64,000 nucleotides of DNA from assembly GCF_022376445.1 (NCBI RefSeq), contig NW_025954968.1, positions 186,001 to 250,000 on the forward strand. The letters run 5' to 3'. The notes below the pieces were generated by a model, which ran no database searches, was not told the DNA's origin, and saw only the letters and a program-made list of their open reading frames with translations. This document shows, in pieces, positions 12,428-25,500 of this stretch (position 1 is the first letter of the stretch; each line of letters begins with the position of its first letter). A program made the position numbers and the translations under genes. This stretch comes from Fomitopsis serialis. Its lineage: Eukaryota > Basidiomycota > Agaricomycetes > Polyporales > Fomitopsidaceae.

Positions 12428-13379
12428 ATGGACGCAATGGACGTGAACTGGTGCCTCACCTGCTCCCGACACATCGACGTGGTACGTGACCCCCGCCTCG
12501 CACACCCCTCGCTTCCGCTCACAGTGCATGTCTTCTTCAGGAGGGTAACGCCCCTTACTGCTCGCGCGAGTGCTACACCTCCGACCAGCCTGCTTCATCC
12601 TCAGCCCTCGCGTCCCCCGTCTACAACGCCTTCGACAGCGCACCCATCGCCGAGAGCATCTCCGAGCTCGACGACTGCGACCTCTGCTCGCGCTTCGAGA
12701 GCTCGATCACCACGACGGAGCGGAGCAGGTGGATCGGGAAGGGAGATGCAGGGATCTATGCGTGGGCGAGGGACGTTCCTCCGGGCCCGCCGAGCGGCCC
12801 CGACAGCGCCATCTCCACCGCAGACCTCCGCCCGCCAAAGCTCCTGCAGACCACCCGCCGACCAGTCCCCCCCAGCCTTTGCATGTCCAAAACGATACCC
12901 GCGCCTGCACCGTCAGGCTCTTCACGACCCGTGCTCTCCTCCCTCCCGTCCCTCTCCAGCCAGTGCCCGACAAACACGAGCGTCGCCTCGCTCACGACCC
13001 CCTCCTCGTCCGTCTCCCCCGCTTCGCCAATTGAAGCGTCTCCCTCTCCTTGCCCTCCGACCACGACCACGGTTGCAGTCAAGGGCGGTTTCATCAGCGC
13101 CCTCACGGCGCAGGTCCGCTCGTGGACCGCGTCGTCCAAGGAGTGCCCGCGATCCGAGACAGTGACACGACAGTCGCGGACGGCTTCTGCCGTCCGTGCA
13201 TGGCCGCGGCAACCTCCCGCGCATCTTGACGACCCGTCACCGTCTTCCCAGAAGCCAAGGCCAGCCTTGGGTACGAGTTCGACGGCTACTGGGGCCTCTC
13301 GACAGAGAAGCTCCCCCTCACCGATGATCACCCAGCGTTCCGTGCGCGGGGTCGCCGCTCGTCGCGCGTCGTGTCATGA
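12428..13379 (+). CDS. Ecl1/2/3-type zinc-binding protein (extended)
   Basis: Exon 1 (12428-12481) gives MDAMDVNWCLTCSRHIDV. After an intron at 12482-12540 (GTACGT...CAG) exon 2 continues EGNAPYCSRECYTSD. The CxxC...CSxxC pattern within the first 30 residues matches the Ecl1/2/3 family, small zinc-binding proteins tied in fission yeast to lifespan and stress or starvation response. A second Cys pair follows (DDCDLCSRF). The rest is a Ser/Pro/Thr-rich tail making about 300 residues, much longer than the roughly 80 of yeast Ecl1. A conserved-looking C-terminus (YEFDGYWGLSTEKLPLTDDH ending RRSSRVVS) is one frame off; one base seems lost near 13235. If not, the open frame runs on to 13392. Function is inferred from the finger only. 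Confidence 0.75.
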
Positions 13380-16300
13380 CTCCCCTGCATAGAGGACCCT
13401 CCCCTTCTTGTATAATACGCCTTCTCCACCCGAGCTGCCCGCAGCCCGTCATCGTCTTGCCGGGCCCACCCCCAAAAGATGACTTCTCATCGCTTGCTTG
13501 TACACACGGACTATTTGCATATTATATCTGCGCATCGTTTCCCCTCTCGTAGCTACGCATCTCGCTCTCATCACCGTCAACCCACCCCTCATTCGCCTCA
13601 TCTGCGCCGTCCACCCTCCCTCACTCGCATATCCCCGCCTCGCATCGTCTTGATACCATCCAGTCCCCGCGGCCCTCCTGCTGCTGCTGCCGCCGCCCGT
13701 CCATCCCTGCCTTCCGCGAAAAGCCGTACGCCGGCGCGCCTGCTTCGCATTTCCCCGCGCGCCGTTCGCCGCCATGCCCCCAGCCCGCCGCAGCCCCCTA
13801 CCGTCCGTAACAGTGCATGCTACGCCGGATGTACGTTATTTCTGTAGTGCGTATCGCGTGTCGTCACGATCACGGTATTCCCCCCGGGCCCCGAGTAGCT
13901 CAATAACTGAAAGCTCCTGCCCATGTCCACATATAGAGTTCGCATAGAAGAATAGGACGCCTTTCTGATCGCGTGTGTGCGTGTCCGGATTGAGACGTGC
14001 AGTGAAGGTGCGACGCGCGTGAAGGCCCGAGAGCCGGGGTCTTCGTGGGCCTCGCTGCACGCATGCACCACACACTGGTGCCATCAGTGGCGAGGTCGTG
14101 CAGAGTCGGCGTTGTCACGGAGGATGACTGAGCGACGCGTCCTGGCGTTCGCGATCCACGAGGCTACGTAAAAGACGGATTGTCGAGCTGTCGGTGCGTG
14201 CGCACGGCTACGCGTCCCTGCTGACCGCCCTCCGTTCTGACCGCAGAGCCTCCCGCGTCGCTCAGGCCCTGGACTGGGCCTCCCGAGCACGGACGCCATC
14301 ATCCCCGCCAGCGGGTCGGGATGACCAAATCTGCGACGTTGCGATGATCCATTGTCCTGCACTGGCACTGGCACTGGCACGTCCTCACTTGGCCCTGACA
14401 GAGATCGGGGCGCCCGGGCGCGTGCGAGGATTGGCCACGGCCTGCTTGTCCAGGCCTGGTGCGTCTCGGATATAGCACGGCTCTGAGCGAGAATAGTACG
14501 TTATTCATCCATGGTTCACACAGGGACTCGTCACGGCGTGCTCAGGCGAGTGTGCGCTGCTGGCAGCACCCGCGGTGCGCGTCCGAGCCGCCAGTGCCGT
14601 ATCACCCCGGAGAGTTAACGTTATAGGGGCCCGTGCCCCTCGCCGCACGCCCGCCTTCTCAGCCGTCGAACCCGGACGCGGAGTCAGAGGTTGGCTGGTG
14701 ATACATACGCCCGTAGGCTCAACTTCGGTTGGGCTGCGCCACGGACCCGTGCATGCCCCGCACACGGCACGGGCCCCACGCCAGCCCTCCCTCCGACTCG
14801 CCGCGCACACCTAAACACTCAACACATACACGGGCACCGCACGCACCAGGGGGCAGCCCTTCTCCAGCGCCGGGGCACGCCGTGGCACTGGATTGCGCAA
14901 TCCATACAATGCCCCGTCCTTCCTGGCTTCCGCGCTGATACGCCCCCTCCCCGCGAGCTGCCCATGGCCTGGCACTCTATGGCGATCGCGGATCGCGGTG
15001 GCCAGCCACGGTCGCGACGCGCACTGGCAGAAGGGTTGTTATCGCAGGGGCGCCGTGCGCTTGACAATACGGCCTCCCCTGGCTCGCTGCCCGCGCAGAC
15101 CGAATGGGAAAGCGCAGGGCTTGTTCGCGCGGTTCCTGGCTTCTGGGCCACTGCGTGAGGTATGTTCTGAACGTACGGAGTCTGAACGACTCACAGGATC
15201 CTTGTTTTTTTATCAGAAAAATTACAAACAAGAGGTCTGGTGTGACAACGCTGCGAATGCGGGATCCCGGCGGGAGAAGAAGGCACCCCAAAGCAGTCCT
15301 GTGCATGCGACTCCTGTCGGGCTCTCAGTGTGGCCGTTGGCTGCTCAAGTTCTGACACATGTCTCGTTCTGCATCATGGTCTGTCGTTGGAAACTCACTG
15401 TACTTATGCTGTGTGAGAAAGACTTCCTTGCTGTCCTCCACCGCGCCTGGGTGGGCCACCCCACCTCACCCAGTGTCTCGATATCCGACATGCACCCGTA
15501 GGATCATGATGGCTTCATTGACCGGACTTACCGGTGAAACAGCCAGTGTTGCACAGTCGAACATACGCAAAGAAATTTCAGCATTCTTGTTGTACTTGGT
15601 AGCCGCATCTGTACTCGACTCAGCTCGCAATGAGACCGGTGATGGCGACCCATGCGGCCCATCCGTTGGTGCACGACGAGCGCGCAGACGTGCTCTCGCC
15701 GTGCCACGTCGTGCGGACGGGCGCCTCCCCGCACCCCAGACGATCGTGTTGATGCGGCGATCAACAGCGCCCGATATTGACGAGCTCGAGTACGATCGCA
15801 GCGCCCAAAGGAGTCCCCCTTCGCAATGGGCACGACGCATGGCGAGAAGGCTTCCGCCATCAACAGCGGAGGGTCCGTGCGCGAAGGGGACGGCGTCGGT
15901 GCGGCAGACGTGCGTGCAGGCGAAGGGCGGAAGGCTCGGATGCAGTCGCGCTGGCTTCTGCCCGTGGGAAGCGCGATAGCACATGGCTGCGATGTTGCCT
16001 AAAATGGACGTGCGGACCCGGCCAGTCAGCGCCCGGCTGCGATGTCACAGCCGTGACTACCATATGAGGCAAGGCGGCCTACCGGACGCATTTGGCAGGG
16101 CGCACTACCGGAACCTCGGGAGCCCCATCACGCGGCACCGCCGCTCGCTGGCCGACCTTGCCCAAGCGGGGCCCGACCTGCGCGGACGGGCAGGCACGCC
16201 GAAGCTCCCGCGGCCTTCATCTATCATATTCGCAGACTGCTTCCGCCCTCGGCGTGACTTCCCGTATCTCTGGCGTGCAGTGGGTGCTTGCAGTGGTTGG

Positions 16301-19065
16301 CCATGTCACGCATGTGCTCATTAGCAGGACGACAGTTTCACGCAGGCCGCAGTCGGAAGCATGCAGGATCTCGCAGATCAGCTAGTGCGTAGCAAATCCG
16401 AAGCTAATCATCCCATTTGCGGGGGCGCGCACACGACGGTGGCGTTCAAACGTTCACTCCCAACGGCGTTCCCAGCGATGGCCTCTGTCCGTTGAATGAT
16501 GCAATCCTTCGCATGAAAGTGAGGCTTCCGTTGGAGGTGATCATCGCAGCACGACATATGCACCGATAGCACTCGTCGACGCAATCGCTGGGCGGAACTT
16601 GGACGGCGGTCGTCCATCGAATGCAGAGCTACTCGCCGACGCCGTGTTTGCTTCCGTGTGACGCAGCCCGACGGCGAGAGCTGCAGCGGGATCACTCAGA
16701 TCGGAGAGCGGAAGGTCGGCATATGTGGATGAACGATCGAAAGGGCAGTGTTCTGACGTGCCTCGCGAGCCCCTAAGTGCAGTAGTAACCGAGCACCCCG
16801 CAGGCCGACGCCGACTTGAGCGGACGGGCTGCGCACCTTCCATCACATCCTGGCTCCCCGACAACGACGCGCGCCCGCCCATCCCGGATCTGCCGCGTCC
16901 AAAATGAATCTCGTCACGATCCAATCGCGCCAGCGTGCCTTCCCTGCTGCGCCACCTCCTCCCCAGTGTCCGCGCTCGCGGGGACTCAGTGGCGTAGAAC
17001 ACTCTCGGTCGCCGTAGTGTATCACTTCGTCCGCAGCAGCGCCCGTCGCCAGACAAATATTCCCAGAATATGTATTCCTCGGGTTTCTCGACACTGCACC
17101 CCGGCCGACTTTCCATGTGCCGTCGTGCCGCCCCGCCCATCCAGCCAAGCTGTCCGTGCCCTCGACGGGTTCTCAGGCCAAGGCTGCGCCACGGTCATGC
17201 GCCCGGCGTAACGCCCTCTGTCCTATTCCTGCGCTGATCTCGTTGATTGCGTTCCAGCGAGGGCGTTTGTCCGCCACACGAAGTGCGTCGATATCTGTCC
17301 GTTTAGGTTTGGTGGCCAAATTCACCGTGTCGGATCCATGGGACTTCTGTGTCCGTCAGCCTACGACCCTTTTGTGCTGCTGGCGTCATTCCAGCGCAAC
17401 TGCGATGATGGCTTGCTTCGCATGCAGGTACGCCCGGCGCTCATGTCGACCGTCCTGTGAACCCGTCTCGCTTACAACCACACTTGAAGGCACTGCGAGA
17501 ATAAGGAAATAGCTCCGCGCTATGGAACTTTATGTCCGAGGCACATTCTGGCTGCCTCGCTGCCACCGTGACATTCTCTGTAGGCCTGTCGTCAGCCGCA
17601 GGGTACCAAGTGCGACCGACTTCGTACACTAGTACCCCCAGAGACAGCTCCGTCAGCGTCGCATGCTGGCTCGGACCATGCGAGACACGACAATGTCGGC
17701 CACTCGTGATGGGCAAGACGCGAAAACGCGCAATCGCCGCGCGGGCTGACAGTCCAGAATTAAACAGAGCCCACAGTCGTGGTCGGCGCTGACTACAGCT
17801 GAGCAGCACCGCGAACCGCCAATTCACGTCATGCGCGTGAGCAGCCGTGACAGAGCAGTGACCCTCCTGCCAGGTTCGCTCGGATCTACAAGGTACTGCG
17901 CCACAGCTGCCTACAGTATGCCGTCATGCACCCCAGTACCAGGAGATAGGCCATTAACATTGTATTCAGCACTGCAGCTACGCCCCACCGTGGGCATCTC
18001 GTCGGTTGCGAGGCCATGGCCCTTGTTCCGTGCGCCCCAGCGACCCCCGCTTCTCCCCCTCGAGGGCACTTCTGCGCGACCTCAAGCTCGCGCCCCAGGC
18101 CCTGGGCCGTGGAGAGGATTTCGGCTCGCTCGCGCGCGAAGCCCGCGCTCGGAGCGCGAGGCACGCCCAGCTGACTGCGGGAGGGGCGCCTCCCACGACT
18201 GAATGCCAACTCTCTTTACCTGCCTCTACAGGGTGCGACCGCGCGAACCGGCGGCGCGGTCAGGCGGTCGCGGTCGTGTGCGTGGGTGCGAGCCGCACGC
18301 CCCCTGCCGTGCCCCGTTCGGTCCTGCGCCCCGCCTTCTCGCCTTCCCCAGCGTTACGGCACGCGAGGGGAGTGAATGCGTCGGGGACGCTGTTACGAGA
18401 TGGCATGGACCGTGTCTGGCTCGAGGGTGCGATTCGAATCGGTGGCTCAGATCTTCAATAACTGCCAGAGATCAACTCGCGGCAGGGTAGCCACCCAAAA
18501 ACAAATTCCTATAATGAATTCGCGACCTCGATCCTCGAGGCCGCTGCTCCAGTGGATCCTTGACGCCACTCAGTATCCCCAGCTACAGAAAGTACAACGG
18601 ATGTCTAAAACACTGTTAGAGCACCGCACTGTGACGATCGTGCATGGAGCGTCGGGAGGCTAGGCCTACCGCATGCCCTCAGTTACGTCTCTGCGTGGTC
18701 TCGACTTTCATTTGCATTCGTTGATGGACTGGAAGGCCGAAGCAAGTTTCCAGCCATTCTACGGTTTCACTTATCACGTACGAGCAAGCCTGGCTCGGCG
18801 AGACAAGGGATACTTCGGTGCAAGAACGTACATACAGACACGGCACGGATACAAACCTTTCGCCAATCTCATTTTCGCCTTCTGGCACGAAGACATTGGG
18901 AACAGCTTGGCTACTCACGCGAGCAACACCGCTCACTATCGCATCGACGTACCCACCCTGCACAGTCCGCCAGGCCTTCCTCGGCACGGTAATACACTCT
19001 TCCTTGGTGTCAGTGATGTAAGAGCAAAAGAACAAATATGATACACAGCCTTGTGCTGGGGGCTT
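13380..19065. other. 5.7-kb stretch with no recognised gene
   Basis: The first 450 bp are strongly pyrimidine-rich on the + strand, possibly 3' UTR of the Ecl1-type gene. A (CACTGG)3 run lies at about 14361-14380. A pair of overlapping open frames (18673-19041 + and 18679-19035 -) has no recognisable motif. I can support no gene here. Confidence 0.5.
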
Positions 19066-19830
19066 TTACTGCGGAGGTTGGAAGCTGCACAACACTCGGT
19101 GAGCTTCCGTACCAGTCGAAGATAGGAGTTAAACGCGTACCCTGGGGGAGGGCCGGAGAAACCGGGAGGAGGAGCGAAGGGGGGCATGCCCGGCGGTGCA
19201 CCAGGGAAGCCAGGGGGCCTGAAGCCTGCCGGAGGCATACCTGGTCCACCGGGCGCACCGAAGGGCATGGGAGGACGTTGTAGTGCTGGCCCACCCACTA
19301 ATACATGCTATCAGCAGGGAACAAAACAAGCAGTCAGAGGTGAACGCACTCGGCGGCATCATACCCATCCCACGGCCTGCAGGCATACCCCGTCCAGGAC
19401 CGAACGGTAGCTAGTGCACACAATCAAGTCAGTTTTCCAAATACGCATCATCAAGAGCGACACGCACGGCGTTCTTCTTGTCGTCATCCACGACAGGCGG
19501 CGGTCCCTCCACCGACAGACTGACCACCGTCTCGCCGCGCAAAATGACGAGACCGAGCGTGCGCTTCATCTCCTGGACGGGGCCCGCCTCCGACTCGCCG
19601 GGCTTCTTCTTCGGGCGGATGCGGCGGAACTCCTCGCACTCGGCGAGGACGAGGTTCATGTGCCTGTCGAACGCGAGCATCTGCCCGACGAACGCGCGGC
19701 CGTCGTTGATCGTGACTTTCAGCCGCCAGTTGATCAGGCTGAGCATCTTGCCGCCCTTGGATTTTGGAGGAGGCTGCGGGGCGTCGATCAGCTGTGCACT
19801 GGGATGCGGCCTTGGATGCTGACTTACCAT
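19066..19830 (-). CDS. SMB1: Small nuclear ribonucleoprotein Sm-B
   Basis: Core Sm protein of the spliceosomal U1, U2, U4 and U5 snRNPs, part of the heptameric ring around the snRNA Sm site. Five exons: 19830-19828, 19773-19468, 19410-19350, 19297-19141 and 19084-19066, with introns of 54, 57, 52 and 56 nt. The sum is 546 nt, 181 residues, with no frame error. Sm1 is KMLSLINWRLKVTINDGR with MLAFDRHMNLVL; Sm2 is LGLVILRGETVVSLSVEGPP. A GRGMPAGRGMG segment and a Pro/Gly-rich tail ending GPPPGFQPPQ follow, as usual for Sm-B. Exon 1 is only the ATG, directly followed by GTAAGT. If that 54-nt intron were kept, the frame would stay open and add 18 residues. Confidence 0.95.
19774..19827 (-). other. 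Intron 1 of Sm-B, directly after the start codon
   Basis: On the minus strand the ATG is followed by a perfect GTAAGT donor. The acceptor CCGCAG lies 54 nt on and restores PPPKSKGGKMLSL, the usual Sm-B N-terminus. The length is a multiple of three and it has no in-frame stop. Confidence 0.8.
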
Positions 19831-22537
19831 GGTGGGCGATGTATTTTTCGGTGGTCTGTGGTGGTCGTCGGTGTCGACAACGAGGATCGAGCGAGTTTGA
19901 GCACGAGGCAAACAGCCGTAAACAAACTGAGTGGCGTCGGTGGGCCGGCGCCTGAGCGATCCTGATCACAGCGACCTCTTCCGTCTACTCAACGCCCGGC
20001 ATGAAGTTCATCCGTCTGCCTCTTTCTTGTTGCGGGGTATGTCATTCGAACATACTTTGGCCTCAGAAGAGTGGTTAGCTGCCGCGCTTAAGTGAGAGGC
20101 TCGCCATGACTGATGCTCCGAGCTATAGCACTGCGTTCGCACACATCATCCTACCGTCATAGCAGTGCTTCCTCGACGACTTGGAGCTGATGGCGAAGCA
20201 GCTCTACTGTCGACACAAGAAAGGCGATACAGCAGCCTTCACACATTCAGCAGGATCTACAAAAAGTACGGTCGCCTCGTTGAGCACGTCCATCGCAAGA
20301 GTGAGTCGAACCGAGCTGCCTTCTCTGAATGGTACCCGGGTCACGCTCCGTACATCCTTCGCGCAGGCACATGGGAGAGTCGACTGACGGCACGAGCTCC
20401 TCACGCGGAACAAGCATCAATGATCCAGCTCAAGTGAATGCGCACAATGGGTCCGCTGACCTGTGGAAGCCGTCCAGGTATGGCTACAAAATAGAGTGGG
20501 CATCGCCGTGGTCCTTCTCCACGTCAATGCTGCAGCTCTTCCGCTTGGCTGTGGGACTCGCCGCAATAGAATGTCACAAGCACGCGTTACCCGTGTCCAA
20601 GCCTCGACATGCTTCAGACGCACGTCTGCCCGTGTCGCGTCCCACCTGCCGCCGCCGCCTGCCATATCGCCTCATCGGATGCACTATCAGCCATACTGAA
20701 CGCCGAAGCGTCCTGCGAATGCGAACTGTCCCCGGTAGTATAATCGCGAATTACCAGCGATCATGTATGGGAACTTATCCGGATACCGGACGCAACGACT
20801 GATACGGCTGGGATGGTCCACAACCTCGAAAGCTTCCGGTGCGCTCTCCGATGTATCCGACTGCATGTGCTGCAGACATCTCACTTTCAGGTTGTCACAT
20901 CGGGGCTATTGTTCGTCCGCCCTGCTTCTGATCGTGGTGCAGGGAGGTGCAGAGGTCGCGTGCCGCTCGCGGAAAATGGATTGTGTTCGTGATAACCGCT
21001 CTTGGCTTCACGCTTCAAGTCGTTCCAAGATCTGTATGCATCACACGAAAACTTTGCATCATAGTGCGTAGGGAAGAACTTGGTCGAAGGTCAAGGCAAA
21101 AAACCTCGTGTGAGCGGTCGACGACTGGATTATCGGGGTAAGCAACCTTCTACCATACTCTTCTGCGACACCGTGTGGGACGTCACTGGCTTGATTGAGA
21201 AGGAGGAATCCGCGGTCCATACGACGCAACCGGCGAAAGGGATATTAATATCGCTACACTCTCAATCATAGTCTGGTGCGCCGTTAGAACGGTTTTCGAG
21301 ACCAACTAACGCAGCCGGTGCAGACAATTACGTTTTCCGAACTGCCAGCGTACGTGAACGGCCCGCAGTAACGTCGAGCTTCATTGCCATTGCGTCGCGG
21401 TGTCACACATCTCGATCAATGAACTGCGTTCTCGGACTCGGAGGACGCCTCTCGAAGCCTGCCAGAAGCGGCGTTCGTTCCGCCCAAATTGAGCATGGGC
21501 GGGCTGAGGCAAAAGTCAAGTGTGTCATTGGTTCGTAAACGATCCATTCATTCTAGCGGGCGGTCTGATCAGAGATAGTCGTGGCATGAGTGTACGGGCA
21601 GGCAGAGGCGTGTTGGGCGCGGCCGGGATCAGTGGTGTGTTGCTCGAAAATTTACTGCACTACACTCGATGATCTAGGTGAAAGGAGTACTCCTTCTATC
21701 TTTCACCGCGAATTTCAAACGCAGGAAGGATTTGGCAATTGAGGGAGCTTGCTCGAAGGAACGGCCGACGGAGAAGGGCCAAGTCCTACCATGACGGAGG
21801 CAAGCACTTAGTACGAGCCGGGCTTTCTACCTCAGCTAAGGCTTACTTCAACCGATGCGAGTCACCTATACACAGACACCGTCGACAAGTCATACATTTC
21901 GGATATGGGACGGACTCGGACGGGGTCGTCTGACCCACGAATTCATCTCCTGGGATCGTCACGCTCACACGACCGAGGGCGCTGGCGCGGAGACATTTCC
22001 TCATGCGCTCGTAGTTACGAGAAGTCAGCGTCCGGGCGTTGAAGGACGCTGTACAAATCCGTCCAAAGGCCTTCATAAACTGCGTTACATATCCTGAAAC
22101 GATACGGTACTGCGTGTCGGCCGGTGTCTATGGCGTCCGAGTCAGGGACAGTGTATTCAACGGCGAACTCCAGTCACTAGTAGTGTTACGTATTTCTATT
22201 GCGCAATCGTTTAAGATCCGTATGCGTGAGGTCACCAGTACTCACCTATCTGACTGACTGCGTCGGCACTTCTGCGCTGCTTCGCCATCGTCCGGCCCCA
22301 CTAGGAATAGCTGCCTGAATGTCGTCAACTACGCCCGGACGATTGGCCTACTACGCAATATTAGCTCATGAGTTCGCTTTCGCCGGCGAAGCAAGCTCAG
22401 GGCATCAACCGGTCTATTCCAAGCATCGGGGAAGCAACTTGATTGTATTTATGACAGCAGTTTGCGTTTACTTCTACAACATTCGTACACTACTAGACAC
22501 AACGCGATGATGCAAAATGCGAGGACGCCCGAAGCGC
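19831..22537. other. 2.7-kb stretch with no recognised gene
   Basis: Only short open frames without motifs occur. Base composition is less GC-rich than the coding parts. It includes the Sm-B promoter and the 3' flank of pyruvate carboxylase. Confidence 0.5.
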
Positions 22538-25500
22538 TTAGTGAGAAATTTCGACAACGAGGTCGCCCTGGTTAATAGAGTCCCCTGCAAGAAGCCACGT
22601 CACTCGATGACTTCAGTGTGCGTCCGGAGGTAGGATACTTACCTTCGCGTATGAGGATGCGCTTCACATGACCAGACACAGGCGCCGTGACGGCGGACTC
22701 CATCTGAAGATTGAGTGTAAGTATAGGTCGAAGCCAAAAGAGAAAACAGGCGTGCCTTCATGGCGCTCATGACTGTGAAGTCATCGTCAACAATCCGGTG
22801 AATGCGACTGGGCAAGAGCAGACTTACCGCACACAGGGTCACCCTTCTTGATCTCAGCGCCCTCCTTGACTCTGACCTCAACAACGACACCTGACATCGG
22901 TGCGCCAACAGAGCCCGGGTCAGAAGTAGCCTTTTCGCGCGAGACAGTTTCGACTGCAGAGTTCTTGTCCTCGACGGAAACCGCACGGACCTATTCGGCG
23001 ACGTCACCCGATGAGCAGAGGAACTGGGGTTTTTTCGGGATGTGACGTACTTCTCCGTTGACCTCGAACCAGACGTCACGTTGCGCACGACCCTCGACGA
23101 CAGGACCAACAGCCATCAGACGAATAATGAGCGTCTTGCCCTTCTCAATGGAGATGTACATCTCCTCGCCGATTTCGGGGCGACCCAGGAAGTAACGGGT
23201 AGGGATCACACTGACCAGCACCATGTCAACACACGGCGGAGATCGCAAGCCTACGAAGCGTACCTCAGGTCACCGTATCTCGTAACGAAGCCTTGGTAGT
23301 CCTCGAACACCTGATTGTGATGGTCACTCAGCACGACCATCCGGAAGACTCGGGCATGCAAAGTACCTTCGGGTACATGATGTACGACGTGACGTCCGCA
23401 TCTGTGATGTGCTTGCCAAACTTGCTGCGCAACTCCGCCTTCGTCTTCCTGAAGTCAATAGGAGGCAGGTTCGCGCCGGGCCTGCCATCGATCCTGGGCT
23501 TGTTCCTGATGACCTTCGACCGGAACGGTTCTGGGAACCCTCCGACAGGCTGGCCAAGGTATCCTTGGAAGAACTCGACGACCGAAGATGGGAAGTCGAG
23601 CTGGTCTGCGCGCTCGAGGACTTCTTCCTTCGGGAGCTTGTTGGATACCATCCATTGCGCGAAGTCCCCAACAACCTTCGACGTTGGCGTGACCTAGTAG
23701 TACGTCAGCTACATGTGCTGCGAGGCTAATATCGAGACCTGCCTTGATGACGTTCCCGCACTTCGCATGGTACATGTCAGTCTAGGCCCATCTATACGTT
23801 AGGCATCACGACACTGCTTACAAGCTCGTTCGCCTCGATGTACTTCTTCTTGACCTCTTTGGGAATCCGTCAACCCTCATTCGGATCTCACAGCAACGAT
23901 GTGGTCACTCACCCGTCCACTGGGTGCCCAGGCCGAGCTGGGCCGCCTGGAACTGCAACGATCACGCATATTCAGAGCGAGTCCCCCCGAACGTCACATC
24001 CAAACTTACCATCAGATTCGTGTACTGCCCTCCCGGCATCTCGTGGTCGAACACACTCGAGTCCGAGGCACGAACATTCGCCTCGAAGCAGCCATAGAGC
24101 ATGCGCACCTGACTCCAGTAAAGGTTGAGCGCCTGGATGTCAGCGTAGCGGATACCAGTTCCCAAGCCAGTCTGATCAAGGGCAGCGCACACTGCACCCA
24201 TGGGCGGCTGAGACGTCAATCCAGACATGCCTGGTGGTAACCATTGAGTACTTCGAAAGTCATCCAGCAGGAGCAAATGAACACACTGTCGATGGCGACG
24301 TCGACGACGTCGGCGCCTGCCGCAGCCGCAGCAATCATCGTCGCGGCGGAGATGCCGGCGTATCATGTGAGTGCACATGGATGGGCAGATCGGGGTACTT
24401 CTTGCGGATTTCACCGATGAGCCTGAAGGTAACACAAAGTCGTTTCATTTCACTTGCGCTTGGCAGCACACTCACAGTTCGCTGCGTGGGGCTTGAGAAT
24501 GCCCGCCATGTCCTTGATGCCCAGGATGTGGATGCCCTCCGCGACCAGCTCGTCGACGAAGTCGAGGTAGTACTTGAGCGTGTATTTCGTCTTCTTTGGG
24601 TCTGCAACATCGCCGCTGTAGCAGACAGCCGCCTCGACGACACCACCGGCCTTCTTGGCAGCGTCGATACCAAGCTTCAACTATAGAAGAGTCAGCACGA
24701 GTAAGCGCTCCTCGTAAGCAGAACGACTGACGTTGTCTGTTGGAAGACATTAGCAGCTGACGCGCGGAGTATGCAATTATAACTCACCAATGTAGTTGAG
24801 GGAGTCGAAAACACGGAAGATATCCAAACCGTTCTCGACAGCCTTCTTGGAGAAGTCGTAAATGGCGTTGTCGCTGTATCGAGAATAAGAGTCGCCACAA
24901 TCACAACAAAAATGAAGCTTACGGGTAGCTAGTGTAACCAACACCGTTGGCGCCACGGACGAGGGCCTGCAGAGGGATGTTCGGCACCAGCTTCCTCAGT
25001 GTCCTCTGCCCCGGTCGGTCAGCACCAGCATACACCTCCACCGCACCGTTAACACTCACCAGGCGCTCCCACGGGTCCTCGTACAAGAACCGCATCGCAA
25101 CGTCAAACGTCGCACCACCCCAGCACTCCAAGCTGAACGCATTCGCCAGCGCATAGCTCGTCTCCTTCGCGATGTTCACCATATCGATCGTGCGCAGCCT
25201 CGTCGCCAACAAGCTCTGGTGCGCATCGCGCCACGTCGTGTCCATGATGAGCACCCCGGGGTACTCGCGCACCGCCTTCGCGAACGCCTCGGGCCCGTGC
25301 TCGACGATGATGTTGCGCCAGCCCTGCTCGCACGGCAGCGACGCGTCGAGCGGCGGCCCGCTCGGGTCCTCGCGGTTCTGGAACGGCGGGACGACCACGT
25401 CGTCCTTGAGACCGGGCTCGCCTTGCTGGCCTGCGATGGAGGAGCCGTTGACTGCGAGGTCGCCGAGGTAGGAGAGCAGCTTTTGGGCACGGTTCTGGCT

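Noticed and set aside
12269..13165. 298-codon open frame on the + strand
   Set aside because: It contains exon 1 of the Ecl1-type gene but then runs through the intron and out of the conserved frame.
18420..18450. GATTCGAATC resembling a tRNA B box
   Set aside because: It is a chance palindrome; no A box at the right distance and no cloverleaf on either strand.
18673..19041. 122-codon frame with an antisense partner of 118 codons
   Set aside because: No recognisable motif and no splice context; lies just downstream of Sm-B. Too weak to call a gene.
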